Shown piece after piece: positions 59,601 through 64,000 of a DNA stretch of 64,000 nucleotides (position 1 is its first letter; the number at the start of each line of letters is the position of its first letter). A program made the translations under genes and the position numbers. The notes beneath the pieces are model-generated. The model worked only from the letters and a program-made list of their open reading frames with translations. It was not told the origin of the DNA and did not search any database. The DNA is from Bolinopsis microptera (taxonomy: Eukaryota > Ctenophora > Tentaculata > Lobata > Bolinopsidae). Location of the stretch: NCBI RefSeq assembly GCF_026151205.1, contig NC_087074.1:15728962-15792961 (forward strand), given 5' to 3'.

Positions 59601-62600
59601 GCAGGAGTTGGGGACATAGGGTCGCGTTGTGAAAGCCACCGTAAGGAAGGCACACAGTCGACGCTTACCAACCAAAAGAAGAATTCATTGTTGACTTAGC
59701 AAGGATTTATTAGACGAAAAATATGCATTTTATTTTAAAGAAATTTCCAGTCCGGCGAATTTCTTGGAAACCGAACCGGGACTGGATATTAAAGCCGGAA
59801 CCAGATTTACCGAAAGGCCTAAACATTACTTTTAGATAACTTTACTTTTAGATAAAATCTACGAAAAATATTTCTGCTTTGCTATGATGCCAAACCTAAT
59901 TTCCTTTTGGTTGCAGCATGATAAAAAATTCTGGATACCGACAACAAATGGATTTTGTAATAAAGGAAAATGAGTTCTTATAACTCTGTCCTTGCTATTG
60001 AATATAATATAATCAGGCACAAATAGCCACTGTTGAGTATAAAATAACAGCTGCCTTCATCATAAAATATAGTAAAATCATTCTCAGTTTGATGATTACT
60101 CCATTCCACTCAGAAGAATCACTGTCTGACTTTATTTTATAATGCCATTTACAGGTGTTATCTAAGTCTACAATAAATACAAAATCCTTAAAATTTTCGG
60201 GGGGGGGGGTCTTCATACCCATAGCACATAATGTAGCTTGTTTATGCTTTGGTGCCGTTTATTTGAAGCATTGCTTACTAAAGCACTAAGCATAATTCAT
60301 ACCTGTAAAGCAGCGAAACGACTGCCCCCGCTATACCTTCGCTAAGCCGACAAAGATTTCTTTCAACTGGATTGAGATGTATATAATCACTTCAGTTACG
60401 GACAACAAATGGATTTTGTAATTAAGACAGCTGTTAAAAGATAATAGCTGCCCTCATCGTAAAATATATTAAAATCAGGACAAATAGCCCTCTCAGTTTG
60501 ATAACTACTTTATTCCTTACGAATAGTAGAGATAAATAACTACAAGTAAATCTCGCAATCTCATGTCGTCCCGGTGGATTGGCACTTTCTTTTTAATTTC
60601 CTAACTCTGAAAGAAGTGGACATCTGTCATTATCATAATTTTTTAAATCTGGTCAAAACAACGGTCAAAACACACATTAAAATTTATCCCAGATTGCAGA
60701 CTACACCGACTATTATTTGTTTATATTCCAGATTTCAAACTACACCGACTGTTATTTGTTTATATCCCAGATTTCAGACTACACCGACTGTTATCTGTTT
60801 ATATCCCAGATTGCAGACTACACCGACTGTTATCTGTTTATATCCCAGATTGCAGACTACACCGACTGTTATCTGTTTATATCCTAGATTTCAGACTACA
60901 CCGACTGTTATCTGTTTATACCCCAGATTGCAGACTACACCGACTGTTATCTGTTTATATCCTGCAGATTTCAGACTACACCGACTGTTATCTGTTTATA
61001 TCCCAGATTGCAGACTACACCGACTGTTATCTGTTCATTTCCCACGACTCTATACAAGACTATCTTACCGGGGAGTGGATGGGAATGTTGGAACCGGATA
61101 TGACTTATTGGAACATTGTCTTCACTATTCCCTTCCCTTTCCTGGCTTCCTTTCGCAAGATCTCTGACAGCGAGATACAAAACAAAATGATATCTAAAGA
61201 AATCGATGAAATGGTATGTTATTTTGATAAATCCCAATCTTAATATTTTTTTTCTACATACCTTATAAATTAATAACAATGCTCTCTCATGTCAGTTTAT
61301 CAAAAATATCTACGTGCTTTAAAACATTGTACTGACAGGAGCGGAAGAAGATGGCGTTTGTGTCAAAGAAGACCGTGGAAGGAACTACAGGAAAAGACCC
61401 AGTACAGCAAGGACAACGACGTCTAAACCTCTTGCAGAGGATGTATCATTTCTATAATGCACCTGTGGTTAAATTCTTCATATACATTGTGAGTTATATC
61501 TGATTATTTGTTAGTTTTTATTCTGACCCGTTAAGTTAACGGTAATAGTTCAGTTTTTAATTTCACTGCTTAGATTTATCCGTCTTCTTTAATCTTTTAA
61601 TCTCTATCTCTTGCTTTAATCGTTCGCAATAACAAGGCTTATAATTAAGTGACGTTGTGGTAGTATTGTGATCTTATTAAGCGTTCATGGGTTATCGTTT
61701 TCACAAATGAACTTCCTAATCTTCCTTATCATATAGTTCGCAGACAGTTTTATAATTTATGGATTTGATATTTCTTTTTCAGTTAATGTACTTTGCTTTC
61801 CTTGTAAGCTTCTCATACGCTCTGCTGATAAAACAACCAAAAACCCGAGCAAGCGGGACTATGGACAATGCTGAGTTCGTGGTTTACATATGGACAGTCT
61901 CTATCATACCAGTTGAGATAAGACAGGTATTGAATACAGCTTTAGAAGAGAACAAAATATTAACGATTTTCACACATTTGCTAAAGCTTAGATGTTGGAG
62001 CCCCCTCCTATCGTAAGATAAGAGATGGTAGAATGTCATGCCTGAGAATCAAAATATAGTAGATACATTACATACCGTTTAGAATAGTGACTCGAACCTC
62101 GCGAGTTTGCAAGTATCCACCAAAAAGTGCTGAATATTTCAGATTTACCACTCCTGTCCCTCCACTACCATGGGCAAGATAAGAAACTACCTATCTAACC
62201 AATACAACAAGTTTGACGTGTACAGCATGATGTTCATCTTTATCTCCTTCTGCTGCAGAGTCCTCCCCAGACTAGGACTCCCGGAGAATGCTGACAATCT
62301 CCCTCCTGCTCGTCTGGAGGAGGCTGTCTTCAGAGTCTTCTTTGCTTTCGGTTTTGCGGGGATGTGTTTACGTTTGTTACAGGCCATGCAGATCAACTCT
62401 CGGTTGGGCCCTAAAGTGCTGATGGTCGCCTCCATGATCATGGATTTGGTGTTCTTTCTCGGCCTGCTGGGGATGGCTCTCATCTGCTACGGGGTACCTA
62501 CTAAGAGTTTAATTACTCCGACTAAGTCGAATGTAACTACTGATATGATATATGACTTGTTTTGGAGACCGTATATAAACATGTTTGGAGAACTAGATCT

Positions 62601-63687
62601 GGACTCCTTAACTGAGGATATTAATGAGGGGTACTGTCTGCTGGCTAACCAGTATAACCATACTGTTAACTGTACTGATGCCAAGACCGCGTATGATTGT
62701 AGCGCTGACAAGTATTGCTTTTATAACAGGTGTGTATAGCAACGTTATTGCAAGGTTTTACATGAACCTTCCAACCAATTTAAACAAAATCTTGCGTAGT
62801 TTGTACAATTGAACATTACCTTTCAATGCCAGAATCTCTTTCATATTATTTGTTCTTATTTCTGCTACTAAGCTCTCGTCCTAAACCCTGTCCCTAAATC
62901 TCAGCCCCTCACCAGGTTGCTGATATATTTAATGATGTCGGCGTATCTGATGGTAGTAGCTGTGATGATGCTGAACTTGTTAGTGGCTGTCTTCACTTTC
63001 ACCTACGATCAGATAAACGCTAACTCTGCCATACTGTGGAGATGGCAGCGGTATGAGCTCGTTACAGAGTTCAAAATGAGATCTAGTCTCCCCATACCAT
63101 TCAATACCATTGTACTCTGTGTATTCTTTCTCAGATTCCTTTACAGAAAGAGTTGTTCACGTGGAGGTTGGTATATTTCTTGCTTTTAAAACTAGGTCTT
63201 GGTTTAGGCAGCGGCGTCGCTCCTTCATCAGTTATTAATAGCAATAAATCTGTTAAACGCTAAACTCCTTCTATAACCTTCTATAACCATTGAAAACTCG
63301 GTAATCCTTGCGGTATTAGGTTTGCTTAACACAAAACGTGTGTAACAACTAGCAAGTGCTTATCTTTATGTCCTCATCTTTGGAAATTAACGTATGTTAT
63401 TAGTTTTCCCTTGGCAGCAGTTTCTGCTTATCAGAAGTTACTTCATTGATAGCCTATAAAAACTACACTCGTTTTCAGAGTTCGTGAGGAAACGTGACGC
63501 GTACAAACGCCGCCATGATCACAAGCAAGACCGGATCTCCCTGCTCGAGAGTGAGTGTCGCAGGAACCTGCTCAACAAACTGAACGAAGTAACAGAGATG
63601 AAGCAGATCCAACACCAGGTTCATGTCTGTGCGACTAGTGTGGATTCCTTGACCAGTGCCGTTCAGGATTTCAACCAAAACTTGCAG
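44673..63687 (+). CDS. TRPM-family cation channel, C-terminus beyond window
   Basis: Exons 44673-47122, 47302-47422, 61007-61213, 61339-61488, 61783-61926, 62143-62729, 62916-63166 and 63479-63687; 4119 nt, all phases match. The large first exon has an acidic N-terminus, then the TRPM homology region with YYITDNFNCRVC, SWSYTRHTTKIPTNSFGYIDF-type sequence, WFFTAGYDCGVSKLIGRAV and VIPAIGIGFWGAVASRD. Exon 3 has the FISH turn. Exons 5-7 hold transmembrane segments, with a pore region around YINMFGELD and, after the last segment, the TRP helix as WRWQRYELVTEF. The last visible exon is a coiled coil. Products are plasma-membrane Ca2+/Na+ channels. Whether a Nudix or kinase domain follows is unknown. 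I chose ATG 44673; the frame is open a little upstream without another ATG. Confidence 0.92.
47155..47290 (+). repeat. AACCTAGTAACCAGCTAGT minisatellite in TRPM intron 1
   Basis: Seven or so 9-19 bp units of TAACCTAGTAACCAGCTAG fill the short intron between the first two TRPM exons, ending just before the acceptor at 47301. Confidence 0.9.
47423..48100. other. TRPM intron 2, 5' part; no feature seen
   Basis: AT-rich intron sequence before the LINE insertion. The minus-strand frame at 47879-48130 has no recognisable motif. Confidence 0.4.
48100..52375 (+). mobile_element. LINE (RTE-like) reverse transcriptase, 5'-truncated, split by TTAA element
   Basis: Open frame 48179-50014 continues exactly at 52013 after removal of the 50019-52008 insertion. 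The reverse transcriptase shows FVDFKKAFDSL (about 49256), GVLQGDTLAPYLF, TGFADDIALIAD (about 49587) and GSETWTMTKRLEKMVDGCYTR; then RLRLAGHAHRH and GRPYLTLLDNL lie in the distal part, which ends at 52341. Only the last residues of the endonuclease (HNLVVM near 48131) remain, with a frameshift to the main frame. A tail of AAGTCAAG units follows. The reading frame is otherwise open for 630 codons, so this is a young copy. The RTE label rests on the overall look of the protein and is less sure than 'LINE'. Confidence 0.85.
50019..52008. mobile_element. Non-autonomous TTAA-target transposon inside the LINE
   Basis: Starts AGGACCAGTTAACTGAAAAA and ends with its reverse complement, flanked by TTAA (50015-50018 and 52009-52012). 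Removing it and one TTAA rejoins the LINE frame as YTRML-R-MALNINQ. TTAA targets fit piggyBac or Kolobok. Subterminal inverted segments share GACGTCATAAAGTCCCT (50167, 51848). The interior has three degenerate CCTTACTTTTCGAG units (51430-51775) and no transposase. A related fragment occurs near 58300-58370. Confidence 0.9.
52380..52499 (-). mobile_element. Partial hAT-type MITE relative of 8732-9015
   Basis: Ends GGGCCTTTCGTTACGCCACTG, the inverted counterpart of the 8732 element's left end, with the same GGCGCCCCCC and AAACGACGATTTGG interior. The other end is missing or merged with the LINE tail. Confidence 0.7.
53882..55140 (+). mobile_element. FLYWCH MULE, copy D, inserted in the GPCR
   Basis: An exact 9-bp duplication GGCTAAAAC flanks it (53873-53881 and 55141-55149). 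The inverted ends share CGTACTGTA, then TGCGACACGTACTCTAGTGC. Further CGTACTCTAGTGCGACA-type units repeat about a dozen times in both subterminal regions (53895-54030, 54940-55130). Excision of the element and one target copy restores the receptor frame through SLVLA-SAAIAV. It encodes a FLYWCH remnant. Confidence 0.92.
54360..54690 (+). pseudogene. FLYWCH zinc-finger remnant in MULE copy D
   Basis: Reads MTYWRCTEKICSGLLSL, then TKTHSHPPTP, then a linker with KQNMKRKASDTD and KLNCQQESLAKMAR. YWRC and HSH are the FLYWCH ligands; the upstream half of the finger and the transposase core are not in frame. The 54587-54790 frame gives a few residues (ETFLLWDSTF) that may be a trace of the following region. 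Confidence 0.65.
57825..58385. other. TRPM intron 2; no gene seen
   Basis: Upstream of the antisense receptor start. A stretch at about 58305-58370 resembles the interior of the 50019-52008 TTAA element (GGTCGTAGAGA and following). The promoter of the receptor would be here, but nothing specific is visible. Confidence 0.4.
58386..59822. mobile_element. Possible hAT remnant with CCGGAACCGG ends
   Basis: Left TAGGGTTTCGGCTGCCGG and right CCGAAAGGCCTAAA with CCGGAACC are roughly inverted, of the kind seen at hAT termini. They resemble the GC-rich ends of the 15083-18207 element in style only. No transposase reading and no certain target duplication. Contains a TA-flanked MITE. Confidence 0.35.
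58860..59271. mobile_element. TA-flanked MITE with CCTTARTTCCCAAAAATTTG ends
   Basis: A 412-bp element whose ends are CCTTAGTTCCCAAAAATTTG and the reverse complement of CCTTAATTCCCAAAAATTTG, with TA on each side (58858-58859 and 59272-59273). The interior has an AAAATCGTTCATTTT inverted pair and many AAATTTGGGC units. It has no coding capacity. Confidence 0.85.
59823..60692. other. TRPM intron 2, 3' part; diverged internal duplication
   Basis: Segments 59935-60090 and 60395-60520 share GACAACAAATGGATTTTGTAA, CAGCTGCC and CTCAGTTTGAT, an old local duplication. A G-run occurs at 60199. No gene is seen. Confidence 0.5.
60693..61006 (+). repeat. 39-bp minisatellite duplicating a TRPM splice acceptor and exon start
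   Basis: Eight units of 39 bp (one of 41 bp, 60927-60967) precede the genuine exon start at 61007. Each unit has ATTGCAGACTACACCGACTG, then TTATCTG, then TTTATATCCCAG, so each ends in an acceptor-like CAG. In the TRPM frame a unit reads IADYTDCYLFISQ, the same as the true exon start IADYTDCYLFISH. Unit 5 ends in TAG (60885-60887) and unit 7 is 41 bp, so only acceptors after these give an open frame. Confidence 0.93.
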
Positions 63688-64000
63688 GTTTTTTTCTGAA
63701 CGTTTTTTAATTTTTAGTCTCTATGTTTCCATTCAACATCTCCCGATTAACTATAACCATTGAATACCACTATAGTGTATCATTTAACTCAATGTGTATG
63801 GCTTTTTGAGATCGGTAGGTCAGTACAGGAAAATGTCTGAACTAATTCGGACACCAGAAATTCTCTGAGACCATCTGATAGGACAAAGAGATTTTTTTGA
63901 CATTTAGATGAATAGCATCTTCATACATTAGAATACGTAAACAAAACAAGTTTTTATTTTGCAAATCAATAATTATAACAAGAATTCGATAACAATTAAC
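63688..64000. other. TRPM intron at window end; no feature seen
   Basis: AT-rich sequence after the GT donor at 63688. No further exon before the end of the window. Confidence 0.5.

Noticed and set aside
60574-61167. A 197-aa open frame with a repeated PRLQTTPTVICLY unit
   Set aside because: It is an out-of-frame reading of the 39-bp minisatellite. The TRPM frame through the last unit is supported by family motifs; this frame has none.

Overview
This is a piece of an animal nuclear genome. The genes have many small exons with GT-AG introns, and the exons can be joined in phase into metazoan families: a cathepsin D/pepsin-type aspartic protease, two TRIM proteins (one with NHL repeats), a TRPM cation channel, and an LDLa-repeat rhodopsin-class receptor. 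The sequence is AT-rich by eye and full of transposons: FLYWCH-type MULEs, hAT, mariner-like and TTAA elements, several LINEs and a Penelope-like element. A hammerhead ribozyme is also present. This mix suggests an invertebrate such as a cnidarian, but nothing here fixes the species.

Layout. 770-4637 (+): the last three exons of an aspartic protease, with a MULE in one intron; its final exon and 3' flank recur at 10771-12508. 5459-9070: a hammerhead ribozyme, then a LINE split by a MULE that itself carries a mariner-like MITE. 9070-20590: no intact gene; MITEs, LINE tails, a decayed hAT and minisatellites. 20596-27535 (-): a 12-exon TRIM gene (RING, two B-boxes, coiled coil, no NHL) with a FLYWCH MULE in intron 2. 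27536-28689: the region between two head-to-head TRIM genes, with five CACGTG E-boxes. 28690-44206 (+): a 23-exon TRIM-NHL gene of 835 codons, with a tandemly multiplied mini-exon and, in intron 7, a nest of foldback element, TIR element and Penelope-like element. 44673 to beyond 63687 (+): a TRPM channel, C-terminus outside the window. Its second intron (13.6 kb) holds a LINE split by a TTAA element and, antisense, an LDLa GPCR broken by a 25-bp duplication, a MULE insertion and an in-frame stop.

The two TRIM genes are clearly paralogous (same domain order, similar exon boundaries) and could share regulation. The protease, channel and receptor have no evident joint pathway; this is ordinary animal gene neighbourhood. 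The most distinctive signals are structural: a minisatellite that multiplies a TRPM 3' splice site together with its coding exon start, the mini-exon triplication, nested transposons whose target sites can be read exactly, and a complete type I hammerhead fold.

Exon models were built by hand from splice sites, reading phase and family motifs. The total lengths divide exactly by three (TRIM 1458 nt, TRIM-NHL 2508 nt, TRPM part 4119 nt), which supports them, but no transcript or database search was available.
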